From DASYSL01 sp036003365 (GTDB taxonomy: Bacteria > Eisenbacteria > RBG-16-71-46 > DASYSL01), in contig DASYSL010000190.1 in NCBI GenBank assembly GCA_036003365.1, positions 1 through 35,780 on the forward strand: a DNA stretch of 35,780 nucleotides, read 5' to 3'. This document shows positions 16,389 through 25,224 of this stretch, one piece after another (positions within the stretch are counted from its first letter, which is position 1; every line of letters begins with the position of its first letter). The notes beneath the pieces are model-generated. The model had not been told where the DNA came from, ran no database searches, and saw only the letters and a list, made by a program, of their open reading frames with translations. Both the position numbers and the translations under genes were made by a program.

Positions 16389-17887
16389 GGGCTACCTGTC
16401 TTCTCGAGCGCTTCGCGCAAGAGATCGCGCGCGACCTGTGGATTGGCCTTGCCCTCGGTGGCGCGCATGAGCTGTCCGAGCAGGAAGCCGAACGCCTTCT
16501 CCTTCCCGGAGCGGAACTCCTCCGCCGGGCCGGGATGCGCCGCGAGAATCTTCTCCACCAAAGGGCGGAGCGCCGAGGGATCGCTTTCTTGCACGAGCCC
16601 ACGCGCGCGCGCGATGGCTTCGGGATCGCCTGGATCTTCGAGCATGGCCTCGAACACTTCCTTGGCCAGATTGCCGCTCACCAGCCCGCGCTTGGCGAGC
16701 TGAGCCAGCGCGGCCAGACGCTCGGGCGCCACCACGGCGGCGAACTGCTCGACCGACCAGCCGCGCTCCTTGCTCGCGCGCGCCATCTCCCCCATCACCC
16801 AGTTGCTCGCCGCCTTCGCTTCGGCGCCGCCCGCCACCACGCGCTCGAAGTAGTCGGCCACCTCGTAGTCGGCAGCCAGCACGTCGGCGTCGTACGCCGG
16901 CAGGCCGAGCTTCTTTTCGAAGCGCTCGACGCGCTCCGCCGGCAGCTCGGGCATGCCGCGGCGCTCGGCGTCGATCTCCGCCTCGCTCACCTCGAGCGGC
17001 GGCAGGTCGGGCTCGGGGAAGTAGCGATAGTCGTGCGCGAACTCCTTCGTGCGCATGACCTGCAAGACATCGTGGTCGACGTCGTAGAGCAGGGTGCACT
17101 GCTCGACGCGCCCGCCCCCGCCCAGGATCTTCGCCTGGCGGCGGATCTCCGCCTGGATGCCGCGCTCGACGGCGCGGATCGAGTTCAGGTTCTTGATCTC
17201 GGCCTTGGTGCCGAGCGTCGTCTCGCCCGGGCGGCGCAGCGACACGTTGGCGTCGCAGCGCAGGCTTCCCTTCTCCATGTCGCCGTCGGTGATGCCGAGC
17301 ACGCGCACCAGCTGACGCAGGCGCGTGAGATAGCGATAGGCCTCGTCGGCTGAGGCCAGCGCCGGCTCGCTCACCATCTCGATCAGCGGCACGCCGGCGC
17401 GGTTGAAATCGACGCGCGTCTCGCGCCGATCGCCCTGGCGCTCGGGATGGAACGACTTGCCCGTGTCCTCCTCGAGATGGCAGCGATGAATCGGCACCGG
17501 CCGCGGCGCGCCGCGCTCACCGATGTCCAGCGTGCCGCCGGTGACGATGGGCTCGTCGTATTGCGAGATCTGATAGTTCTTCGGCATGTCGGGATAGAAA
17601 TAGTTCTTGCGCGCGAAGATCGAGCGGCGATGCACGTCGGCGCCAAGGGCCAGCGCGAGCCGCACGGCGAAGCCCACGGCGCGCGCGTTCAAGACCGGCA
17701 GCGAGCCCGGCAGCCCGAGGCACACCGGGCAGATGAGCGTGTTGGGCTCGGCGCCGAAGCGGTTGGCGCAGGCGCAGAAGAGCTTGCTCTCGGTGCGCAG
17801 CTGGATGTGGACCTCGAGGCCGATCACCGCTTCCCAGCCGAGCTCGGCCGCGAGGTCCTTGGCGTTCGACGCCACGGAAGCGCTCAT
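16385..17887 (-). CDS. gatB: Aspartyl/glutamyl-tRNA amidotransferase subunit B
   Basis: 500 residues from the ATG at 17887 (MSASVASNAKDLAAELG), in an ATGA overlap with gatA. GatB binds mischarged Glu-tRNA(Gln) or Asp-tRNA(Asn) and activates the carboxyl group for amidation. Motifs are VIGLEVHIQL, the zinc-type Cys pattern CAC...CPVC, FYPDMPKNYQISQYDEP, RVDFNRAGVPLIE and GTKAEIKNLNS. A C-terminal YqeY-type tRNA-binding domain ends at about residue 495. The frame upstream of 17887 is inside gatA. The full GatCAB set follows one order, C-A-B. Confidence 0.97.
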   Translation of the reverse strand: MSASVASNAKDLAAELGWEAVIGLEVHIQLRTESKLFCACANRFGAEPNTLICPVCLGLPGSLPVLNARAVGFAVRLALALGADVHRRSIFARKNYFYPDMPKNYQISQYDEPIVTGGTLDIGERGAPRPVPIHRCHLEEDTGKSFHPERQGDRRETRVDFNRAGVPLIEMVSEPALASADEAYRYLTRLRQLVRVLGITDGDMEKGSLRCDANVSLRRPGETTLGTKAEIKNLNSIRAVERGIQAEIRRQAKILGGGGRVEQCTLLYDVDHDVLQVMRTKEFAHDYRYFPEPDLPPLEVSEAEIDAERRGMPELPAERVERFEKKLGLPAYDADVLAADYEVADYFERVVAGGAEAKAASNWVMGEMARASKERGWSVEQFAAVVAPERLAALAQLAKRGLVSGNLAKEVFEAMLEDPGDPEAIARARGLVQESDPSALRPLVEKILAAHPGPAEEFRSGKEKAFGFLLGQLMRATEGKANPQVARDLLREALEKTGSP

Positions 17888-19335
17888 GAGACAAGCTCCG
17901 GCCAGCGGCGCTCGCCGCCGAGGGCGCCCTCGAGCGCGGCGCCCAGGCGGAAGAGCGTGCCCTCGCCGAGCGCCGGGCCTACGAGCTGCGCTCCCACCGG
18001 CAAGCCGTCGGCGGTGAAGCCGCACGGCACGCTGAGCGCCGGCACGCCTGCCAGGTTGGCGCCGATGGTGAAGATGTCGGACAGATACATGGCGAGCGGA
18101 TCCATCGCCTTCTCGCCGAGACGGAATGCCGGCGTGGGCGCGGTGGGCAGGAGCAGTGCGTCGACGCCGGAGAGCGCCGCCAGGAGATCGGCGCGAATGC
18201 GACGGCGCGCCTGCAGCGCCTTGCGGTAATACGCGTCGTAATAGCCGGCCGAGAGCGCGAAGGTGCCGAGCAGGATGCGCCGCGTCACCTCGGGACCGAA
18301 GCCCTGCCCGCGCGTCTTCGTGTAGAGGCTCAGGAGATCGTCGGCGGGCTGGGCGCGGAAGCCGTAGCGCACGCCATCGAAGCGCGCCAGGTTCGACGAC
18401 GCCTCGGCGGTGGCGAGCAAGTAGTACGTGGCTACGCACGCCGCGGGCGGGACCAGATGCACTTCCTTCACGCGCACGCCGGCTTTGCCCAGCGCTTCTT
18501 CGGCGCGCGTCTGGGCTCTCGCCACTTCGGGATGCAGCCCTTCGCTGAGAATGTTGCGCGGCACACCGACCGTGAGTCCCTTGCCGCCCGCGGCCGAGAG
18601 ATCGAGACCCTCGAGCGCGAACGCGCCGTCCGGACGGGTGGTCATGTCGTTCTCGTCGGGACCGGCCATCACGGAGAAAACGAGAGCGCAATCGGCCACG
18701 CTGCGCGCGAACACGCCGACCTGGTCGAGTGACGATCCGAACGCCACGAGCCCGTAGCGCGACAAGCGCCCGTAGGTGGGCTTGAGCCCCACCAGATTGG
18801 TGAAGCTCGCCGGCTGGCGCACCGAGCCGCCGGTCTCCGAGCCGAGCGAGAACGCGCTCATGCCGGTCGCCGTGGCCACCGCCGAGCCGCCGCTCGAGCC
18901 GCCGGGCACGCGCTCGGTGTCATACGGGTTGCGCGACGGTCCGAAGGCCGAGTTCTCGGTCGACGAGCCCATGGCGAACTCGTCGCAGTTGGCCTTGGCG
19001 TAGAGCACCGCGCCCGCCGCCGCCAGCCGCGCAATCACCGTGGCGTCGTACGGCGGCACGTAGGGCTCGAGGATGCGCGAGCCGCACGTCGTGCGGAGCC
19101 CGCGCGTGCACAGATTGTCCTTGGCCACGAAGGGCACTCCGGCGAGCGGCCCTTGGAGCTTGCCCGAGGCGGTGCGCCGCGCGCGTTCGTCGTCGCGCGC
19201 GAGCAGCGCGTGCACCGCGGGATCCCAGCGGTCGGCCTGCGCGCGATGCGCGTCGAGAACTTCGGCCGCGCCCACGCGCCCGGCCGTAACGTCGCGCGCC
19301 AGGTCCCCGGCGCTCCTCTTCCAGTGCTCGGTCAT
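17884..19335 (-). CDS. gatA: Aspartyl/glutamyl-tRNA amidotransferase subunit A
   Basis: 483 residues. The amidase subunit hydrolyses glutamine to deliver ammonia. The Ser-cis-Ser-Lys triad is visible: Lys72 (FVAKDN), Ser147 in PGGSSGGSA and Ser171 in SETGGSVRQPA. The spacings of 75 and 24 residues equal those of the well-studied Staphylococcus aureus enzyme (K79, S154, S178). The ATG at 19335 overlaps gatC by four bases. No truncation is seen. Confidence 0.97.
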   Translation of the reverse strand: MTEHWKRSAGDLARDVTAGRVGAAEVLDAHRAQADRWDPAVHALLARDDERARRTASGKLQGPLAGVPFVAKDNLCTRGLRTTCGSRILEPYVPPYDATVIARLAAAGAVLYAKANCDEFAMGSSTENSAFGPSRNPYDTERVPGGSSGGSAVATATGMSAFSLGSETGGSVRQPASFTNLVGLKPTYGRLSRYGLVAFGSSLDQVGVFARSVADCALVFSVMAGPDENDMTTRPDGAFALEGLDLSAAGGKGLTVGVPRNILSEGLHPEVARAQTRAEEALGKAGVRVKEVHLVPPAACVATYYLLATAEASSNLARFDGVRYGFRAQPADDLLSLYTKTRGQGFGPEVTRRILLGTFALSAGYYDAYYRKALQARRRIRADLLAALSGVDALLLPTAPTPAFRLGEKAMDPLAMYLSDIFTIGANLAGVPALSVPCGFTADGLPVGAQLVGPALGEGTLFRLGAALEGALGGERRWPELVS

Positions 19336-19634
19336 GGCTCGAGATACTCCACCACCGGCGGCACCAGGAAGTAGGTCCCGTCCGAAGCCGGGGCCTGTGA
19401 CAGCGCCTCTTCGCGCGTGATGGGTGCCGGGCGCGCGTGATCGGGGCGCGCCGGCGGGAAAGTCTCGTTCACTTGCGCGAGCGGCTCTTCGTCTTCGAGC
19501 CCGAGCGCGTCGAGCTGGGCGACGTAGTCGAGCACGGCGGACAGCTCGCGCGCGTAACGCTCGATCTCCTCCTCGCTGAGCTCGAGCCGCGCCAGGAGTG
19601 CCACGTGCCGCACGGTGTCGCGATCGATGGCCAT
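19332..19634 (-). CDS. gatC: Aspartyl/glutamyl-tRNA amidotransferase subunit C
   Basis: 100 residues, the usual length. GatC stabilises GatA and GatB. It begins DRDTVRHVALLARLELSEEE, the family's N-terminal helix pattern, and ends with DGTYFLVPPVVE, as GatC proteins do. The ribosome-binding site TGAGGAGA overlaps the helicase stop codon and lies about five bases before the ATG at 19634. Confidence 0.95.
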   Translation of the reverse strand: MAIDRDTVRHVALLARLELSEEEIERYARELSAVLDYVAQLDALGLEDEEPLAQVNETFPPARPDHARPAPITREEALSQAPASDGTYFLVPPVVEYLEP

Positions 19635-19644
19635 GCTTCTCTCC

Positions 19645-21939
19645 TCAGTCTTCGTCGGCGGTGAGAAAGCGCCCGATGACCTTCTTCACGCCGGCACGCG
19701 CGAAGCGCACCGTGAACTTGGTGTCGGGGCCATAGCCCTCGGCTTCGATCACCGTGCCCCGTCCGAAGCTCTCGTGATAGACGGTGCGCCCCACGGCCTC
19801 GTGATCGGTGCGCGGACGCGGCGTCTCGGACGTGCGCGCGGGGGCCGGCCCGGAGCGCCCGGCCCCGGTCGCACCGCCGCGCCCACCGAAGCCGGGCGGC
19901 GACTCCGCGATCAAGAGGTGGGGCGGAATCTCGCGCACGAAGCGCGACAGCTCGCCGCCGGCGCCGCCGTCGAAGCGCCGCCGGAACGCAGAGGCGCTCA
20001 CGATGACTTCCTCGCGCGCACGCGTCAAGGCGACGTAGAAGAGCCGCCGCTCCTCTTCCAGCTCCTTCTCGTCCTCGAGCGACGACCAGTGCGGGAAGGT
20101 GCCTTCTTCGCAACCGGCCACCATGACCACCGGGAACTCGAGCCCCTTGGCGTTGTGCGCCGTCATGAGCACGGCGCGGTCCTCGGCCTCGGTCCAGCGA
20201 TCCACGTCGGCAACCAGCGCCGCTTCGCTCAGGAACTCCTCGATGCCGGCGCCGGGATGCGCGGCCGCGAACAGAGCCCCGGCGCGCACCAGCTCCTCCA
20301 CGTTCTCGCGCCGGTCGGCGGCGCCATCCGGATCGCTCTCCTCGAGATACTCGAGATAGCGCGTGGCGTCGACGATGCTCTCGAGCATGCGGTCGGCGGC
20401 TTCGCCGACCGCACCGGCGAGCTGCTCGAGCAGCTCGGCCAGAGCCCGCGCCCCCGCCTGGCCGGCGCGCGGGATCTCGCCCGAATGGACGAGCGCCTGG
20501 AGTGCCGCGGCCGGCGTCTCCGATCCGGCCGCGAGTCGGGCTTCCAGCCGCTGGCGCGCCTGATCGCCGAGCCCGCGCCGCGGCACGTTCAGAATGCGGA
20601 GCAGTGCCGTGGTATCGCGCGGATTGGCGGCCAGCCGCAAGTACGCCAGGAGGTCCTTCACCTCGCGCCGCTCGTAGAACGACACGCCGCCGACCAGATC
20701 GTAGGGAATGCCGCGCTGGCGGAACGCCAGCTCGAGCGCGCGCGACTGCGCATTGGTACGGAAGAGGACGACGCACTCGCTGCGCTTGCGCCCGTGGTTC
20801 GTCTGGCGCCGCACTTCCTCGGCCAGGCGCGCAGCTTCGGCTTCCTCGTCGCCCGAAAGAAACAAGCGGATCGGCGTGCCGGCCTCGCGGTCCGTCCACA
20901 GGCGCTTGCCGCGCCGCCACCGGTTCTGCGCGATGACCGAGGACGCCGCCTCGACGATGTTGCCGCTCGAGCGGTAATTGCGCTCGAGGCGCAGCACCGA
21001 CGCGCCCGGAAAGTGACGCTCGAAGTCCATGACGTTGGTGAGATCGGCCCCGCGCCAGCCGTAGATGCTCTGGTCCTCGTCGCCCACGGCGAGCACGTTG
21101 CCGTGGGTCGAGCCGAGCGCGGCCACGAGGCGGAACTGCGCGTGGTTCGTGTCCTGGAACTCGTCGACCAGCACGTGGCGGAAGCGCCCCGCGTAACGCG
21201 CGCGCGCCTCGGCGTCGCGCTCGAGCAGGAGCACCGAGTACGCGATGAGGTCGTCGAAATCGAGCGCGCCCTCGCGCAGAAGCTCCGCCTGATAGGCGCG
21301 ATAGACGCGCGCCGCCTGGCGCTCGTTCGGCGCCACCGCCGAGGCCTCGTAGGCGTCCGGGTCGACGAGCGCGTTCTTGGCACCCGAGATGCGCGACAGA
21401 TAGAACGACGGGCGCACGTCGCGCCCCGCGAGATCCAGCTCCTTGAGCACGCGCGAGAGGAGCTGCGTCTGGTCCTCGCGGTCGAACACGGTGAAGGCGT
21501 TGGGCAAGCGCAGGCGGCCGGCCTCGCGGCGCAGGATGCGCAGGCAGGTGCCGTGGAACGTGCCCACCCACAGGCGCTCGAAGTCCTCGCCCACCAGCCC
21601 CTTCAGCCGCGCGCGCATCTCGCGCGCCGCGCGGTTGGTGAAGGTGAAGGCGAGAATGCTCTCGCTCGGCACGCCGTGCTCGGCCATGAGCCAGGCCACG
21701 CGATGAGTGAGGACGCGCGTCTTGCCACTTCCGGCGCCGGCCAGGACGAGCACTGCTCCGTCGCCGAAGGTGACGGCCGCCTCCTGCTCGGGATTGAGAC
21801 CCACGCGCAGGCGCTCGCCGGGCGTGGCGGTCGCGGGAGCGAAAAGGGAAGGCAGCGGCTCGGTCATGGGCCGGCGTGATCTCTCGGGGTCGACAAGGGA
21901 GCGCGGAACGATGGGCGCTACGGGCGCCTCGCTCAACAT
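19645..21939 (-). CDS. UvrD/PcrA-type superfamily 1 DNA helicase
   Basis: 764 residues. UvrD/PcrA helicases unwind DNA 3' to 5' in repair and strip proteins from DNA. Motifs in order: Q-motif LNPEQEAAV (48-56), Walker A GAGSGKT (68-74), Ia FTNRAAREMR, II VDEFQDTN, III VGDEDQSIYGWRGAD, IV LERNYRSS and VI YVALTRARE. A Tudor-like C-terminal segment (YHESFGRGTV to GRFL) is typical of PcrA. ATG at 21939 has AAGGTG just upstream; an internal ATG at 21867 is a weaker alternative. UvrD and PcrA cannot be separated here. It sits 24 bases after the peptidase gene. Confidence 0.95.
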   Translation of the reverse strand: MLSEAPVAPIVPRSLVDPERSRRPMTEPLPSLFAPATATPGERLRVGLNPEQEAAVTFGDGAVLVLAGAGSGKTRVLTHRVAWLMAEHGVPSESILAFTFTNRAAREMRARLKGLVGEDFERLWVGTFHGTCLRILRREAGRLRLPNAFTVFDREDQTQLLSRVLKELDLAGRDVRPSFYLSRISGAKNALVDPDAYEASAVAPNERQAARVYRAYQAELLREGALDFDDLIAYSVLLLERDAEARARYAGRFRHVLVDEFQDTNHAQFRLVAALGSTHGNVLAVGDEDQSIYGWRGADLTNVMDFERHFPGASVLRLERNYRSSGNIVEAASSVIAQNRWRRGKRLWTDREAGTPIRLFLSGDEEAEAARLAEEVRRQTNHGRKRSECVVLFRTNAQSRALELAFRQRGIPYDLVGGVSFYERREVKDLLAYLRLAANPRDTTALLRILNVPRRGLGDQARQRLEARLAAGSETPAAALQALVHSGEIPRAGQAGARALAELLEQLAGAVGEAADRMLESIVDATRYLEYLEESDPDGAADRRENVEELVRAGALFAAAHPGAGIEEFLSEAALVADVDRWTEAEDRAVLMTAHNAKGLEFPVVMVAGCEEGTFPHWSSLEDEKELEEERRLFYVALTRAREEVIVSASAFRRRFDGGAGGELSRFVREIPPHLLIAESPPGFGGRGGATGAGRSGPAPARTSETPRPRTDHEAVGRTVYHESFGRGTVIEAEGYGPDTKFTVRFARAGVKKVIGRFLTADED

Positions 21940-21963
21940 ATCACCTTCGGGGGACGGCTTCGG

Positions 21964-24900
21964 CTAAAACTCGGGGCCCAGCGAGAAGTGATAGATGGGC
22001 GAGCTGGTCTCGTGGAAATTGGTCCGCCACGCGACGTCCACCTTGACGATGAGGAAGGCGATCACCGAGCGCACGCCGCCGCCGAACGAGAAGTGCAGGT
22101 CTTCGAGCCGGCGCTTGCCGTCGATGCCTTCGTACGTCCAGCGGAAGGTATGGAAATCGTTGAGCGCGACCGCATTGTCGGCGAAGGCCACGCCGCGCAG
22201 ATTGAAGAATCCGAGCGGGATCGGGCCCACGAGGCCGAGCGCGTTCACGAACGGGAAGCGCAGCTCGAAGTTGGTGAAGGCGATGCGCGTGCCCTGCAGG
22301 GCGAAATCGGGATAGCCGCGCACCGTCGACGCGCCGCCGATCTGGAAGGCCTGCGCGTCCTGGCCGAACGACGACGCCACCATGCCGCGTACCGCAAACT
22401 GATACTCGGCGCCCAGATTGAAGTAGCGGCGGTAGTCGGCGATCAGGCTCTCGTACTGCAGGCTGTTCTCGAACACGGGCAAGGCCGGGCTGAAGTTCAC
22501 GAACGAGCGCACGCCGCTCACCGGCCCGTAGTAGCCGTACACCGTGTTGTCGTGGACGAGCGTGGCCGAGGGTGCAGTGACCAGGCGGCGCTCCCGTCCC
22601 GTGATCGTAGTGGTGAGGCCGTCCGGCGAGATGTCGAAGAAAGTGCGGTTCACCATCATCTGGGTGAAGGCGAGATCGACGCGATGGAAGCGGTCGAAGG
22701 GGTACGAGGCCGTGCCGAGCAACCCGAACGTCTCGTCGTTGAAGTAGCGCGGCTGCGAGAAGCGCTCGCCCAGGGCCGTGATGGTCGAGAAGAAGTAGTT
22801 GTTGAAGTGGTAGGCGCCGACGCCGTAGTCGGTGCGCTTGGGCAGGTAGCTGTAGAGCGCGAGCAAGTTCATCTCGCGCAGGGACGACGAGAAGATGTCG
22901 GCGCCGACCTGCAATCGCCGGTCGCCCAGGAAGTCGCTGATCGACAGCTGCGTGCTGCCGGCAAAGCCGAAGCCCGAGTTGTACTGGAAGCCGCCGCCCG
23001 CGAAGTCGGCCGAGAACTGCGCCTTGTAGGGTCCTGGCTTCTGCGTGAGGAGCGACTCCGGCAAAGCGAAGGGCTGCTCGGCATGCGTCGAATCGATGAC
23101 CGGCACGAGGCCCACCGGCGGCAAGCTGTCGCGTTGGGCGTTCCAGTTCCCCCCGTTGGGTGAGCCGGCGCCGAAGGTGTAACCGTGCTCGCGCTCGTTC
23201 TCCGTCAGCAAGCTATCGGATGGCGTGTGCGTGTGAATGGGCTTGTCGGCGAGGAGCGTGCGCGGCTCGACCGTGGTATCGGGCCACGACGGCGCCAGCG
23301 CGCCCAACCCGCCGGTCAGGGGCGGAGCCGTGGCCAGCGGCACGGTCTCGTTCATGGCAACGGCGTCGCGCAACGAGGTCCGGCGCTCGCGCTTGAGGCG
23401 CGCCACCACCGAGTCCTGGCCGAGAGACTCCTTGCTCTCGAACACGTCCCAGCCGCCCTCGTTCAAGGCCGAGAACACCAGTCGGTCGACGTCGCGCGAC
23501 CACGAGAGCGAGAACACGCCCCCCACCAGGTCGGTGAGCTGCAGGAACGAGGAGTCGGCCGTGTCATACAAATAGAGATTCTGCGAGCCGCCGCGGTCGG
23601 AGACGAAGGCGAGCCGCTTGCCATCCGGCGACCACACGGGGTCCGAGTCCTCGCCCGAGGTATCGAGCACTTGGCGCACCGTGCCACTCGCCACGTCGAG
23701 CTCGAAGATGCCGTAATCGCCGTAGCCGCGAAGATGCTTCTCCGGAGTGAGCACGACCGGGCGCGCCCGGTCCGAGGAGAAGACGATGTGCTTGCCGTCC
23801 GGAGCCCATGACGGCTGGCGCTCGTCCCAGGCGTCGTCGGTCAGGCGGCGCAGCTTGTTGTCGGTCCCGAGCAGATAGAGATCGCTGCGCCCGTTCTTCA
23901 TGCCCACGAGCGCGATGTCCTCTCCCTTGGTGCTCCACGCCGGGTAGCTCACGGCGTCGAGATCGAGGTGCACGCGGCGCACGATGTCGCCCTTGGCGGC
24001 GTCGAGCACGTAGAGGACGTCGCGTGTCTTGCTCTGGCCCACGAGTGCGACGTGCTTGCCGTCGGGCGACCAGGTGAGGGCGGTGCGGAACGAGGGCAAG
24101 GCCTCGAAGGAGACGTTGCGCTCGCCGCGCACCAGGCGCTTGAGCACCTGCCCGTCGATGGCCGACATGACGAAGACGTCGGTGAACTGCTTGCGGTCGG
24201 TGAAATAGGCGATGCGGTCGCCGGCCGGCGAGATGGCCGCCCCCAGGTTCAGGTTCGAGCGGTCGTGCCGGTGGTCGGTGAGCCGGCGCGCGAAGATCTC
24301 CGGGCTCGACTTGTCGCGCACCAGGGGCCAGTAGGTGCGCTTGAGCCACTCGTTCAGGTCCTGGTTGAAGTGGATCGTCGTGGTGCCCAGCGAAGCCTCG
24401 AAGGCGCGGTCGAAGCTGCGATGGAACTTCATCTTCTGCAGGAGGTCGCGCAGGCGGTCGGGCCCGAAGCGCTCCGCCATGTAGCGCATGGCCGCCTGGC
24501 CCTGCTTGTAGACCAGATAGCCGTCGCCGTATTCGAGCGGCGGCAAATACCCCGAGATGGTGCCGTCGCGCACGAACATCTCGGCGTTGGCGTCCCAGCC
24601 CAGCGACTCCCACTCGGCCAGGCCCTCGGCGAACCACAGCGGAATGTTGAAGTAGCCGCGGCGCGAGACCGCGTTGGCGATGCCGCCGCCATACAGCATG
24701 TCGAACATGTAGGCGTGCGTCAGCTCATGCACGACCACGTGGCGCAGCTCTTCATAGGAGCCGGGGAAGGGAAGCACCACGCGGTTGCGCAGCACTTCGG
24801 TGAAGCCGCCGGTCGAGCCGCCGATGTCCTCGAGGATGACGTTGGTCTGCTGGAAGTCGTTGTGCGAGGCGTACAGGATGATGGGCACCTTGCGCTCGAG

Positions 24901-25176
24901 CACGTGCCCCAGGTCGACCTTCAGCTTGAGATTGGCCTTCTCGGCGAGATCGAGAACGCGCAGCGCGAGGCTGTCCTCGCCCTCGTAGAAATAGACGTCG
25001 AAGTGCGGCGAGGAGATGACTTTGAAATCGAAGGTCTTGTATTGAACCTTGTTCTGGCCGAAGTACTGCGCGTGCGCACGTTGCGGCCAGGCGCACGACA
25101 GGGCGAGCAGGACGAGCGCCGACGCCGCGAACCGCGTCGCGTCCCCTGCTCCTGCTCTGCCGAACCACCTCTTCAT
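21964..25176 (-). CDS. Chimera: zinc metallopeptidase, TolB-like propeller and Omp85-like outer-membrane barrel
   Basis: 1070 residues with a signal peptide (about 1-36, AHA-QYF). Residues 40-290 form a peptidase MA-like (gluzincin) domain with HELTH (His150, Glu151, His154) and WFAEGLAEWE, whose Glu184 is the likely third zinc ligand. Residues 305-600 carry TolB/PD40 repeats, such as WSPDGKHVALV and WSPDGKRLAFVSDRGG. After a low-complexity linker, about 735-1070 is a barrel of Omp85 type with VRGY (in ASTVRGYPDF) and a final Phe. The ATG has AAGGGA upstream. Such proteins are known in Gemmatimonadota-like genomes under names such as BamA/TamA-like or PD40 protein, but the role is unsettled. 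The gene follows tamB by 48 bases. Confidence 0.8.
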   Translation of the reverse strand: MKRWFGRAGAGDATRFAASALVLLALSCAWPQRAHAQYFGQNKVQYKTFDFKVISSPHFDVYFYEGEDSLALRVLDLAEKANLKLKVDLGHVLERKVPIILYASHNDFQQTNVILEDIGGSTGGFTEVLRNRVVLPFPGSYEELRHVVVHELTHAYMFDMLYGGGIANAVSRRGYFNIPLWFAEGLAEWESLGWDANAEMFVRDGTISGYLPPLEYGDGYLVYKQGQAAMRYMAERFGPDRLRDLLQKMKFHRSFDRAFEASLGTTTIHFNQDLNEWLKRTYWPLVRDKSSPEIFARRLTDHRHDRSNLNLGAAISPAGDRIAYFTDRKQFTDVFVMSAIDGQVLKRLVRGERNVSFEALPSFRTALTWSPDGKHVALVGQSKTRDVLYVLDAAKGDIVRRVHLDLDAVSYPAWSTKGEDIALVGMKNGRSDLYLLGTDNKLRRLTDDAWDERQPSWAPDGKHIVFSSDRARPVVLTPEKHLRGYGDYGIFELDVASGTVRQVLDTSGEDSDPVWSPDGKRLAFVSDRGGSQNLYLYDTADSSFLQLTDLVGGVFSLSWSRDVDRLVFSALNEGGWDVFESKESLGQDSVVARLKRERRTSLRDAVAMNETVPLATAPPLTGGLGALAPSWPDTTVEPRTLLADKPIHTHTPSDSLLTENEREHGYTFGAGSPNGGNWNAQRDSLPPVGLVPVIDSTHAEQPFALPESLLTQKPGPYKAQFSADFAGGGFQYNSGFGFAGSTQLSISDFLGDRRLQVGADIFSSSLREMNLLALYSYLPKRTDYGVGAYHFNNYFFSTITALGERFSQPRYFNDETFGLLGTASYPFDRFHRVDLAFTQMMVNRTFFDISPDGLTTTITGRERRLVTAPSATLVHDNTVYGYYGPVSGVRSFVNFSPALPVFENSLQYESLIADYRRYFNLGAEYQFAVRGMVASSFGQDAQAFQIGGASTVRGYPDFALQGTRIAFTNFELRFPFVNALGLVGPIPLGFFNLRGVAFADNAVALNDFHTFRWTYEGIDGKRRLEDLHFSFGGGVRSVIAFLIVKVDVAWRTNFHETSSPIYHFSLGPEF

Positions 25177-25196
25177 GCATTCCCTTCGCCAGCCCG

Positions 25197-25218
25197 CGGC
25201 ACGGGGTTCTACGTGCCG
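25197..25218 (-). other. Stem-loop between tamB and the peptidase gene
   Basis: CGGCACG (25197-25203) and CGTGCCG (25212-25218) pair in a 7-bp stem with an 8-base loop, within the 48-base gap. There is no T-run. It may be an mRNA processing or stability element, or chance. Confidence 0.25.
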
Positions 25219-25224
25219 GGCGGA

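Noticed and set aside
16385..18691. Extended frame upstream of gatB
   Set aside because: It covers gatA in the wrong frame; homology begins at 17887.
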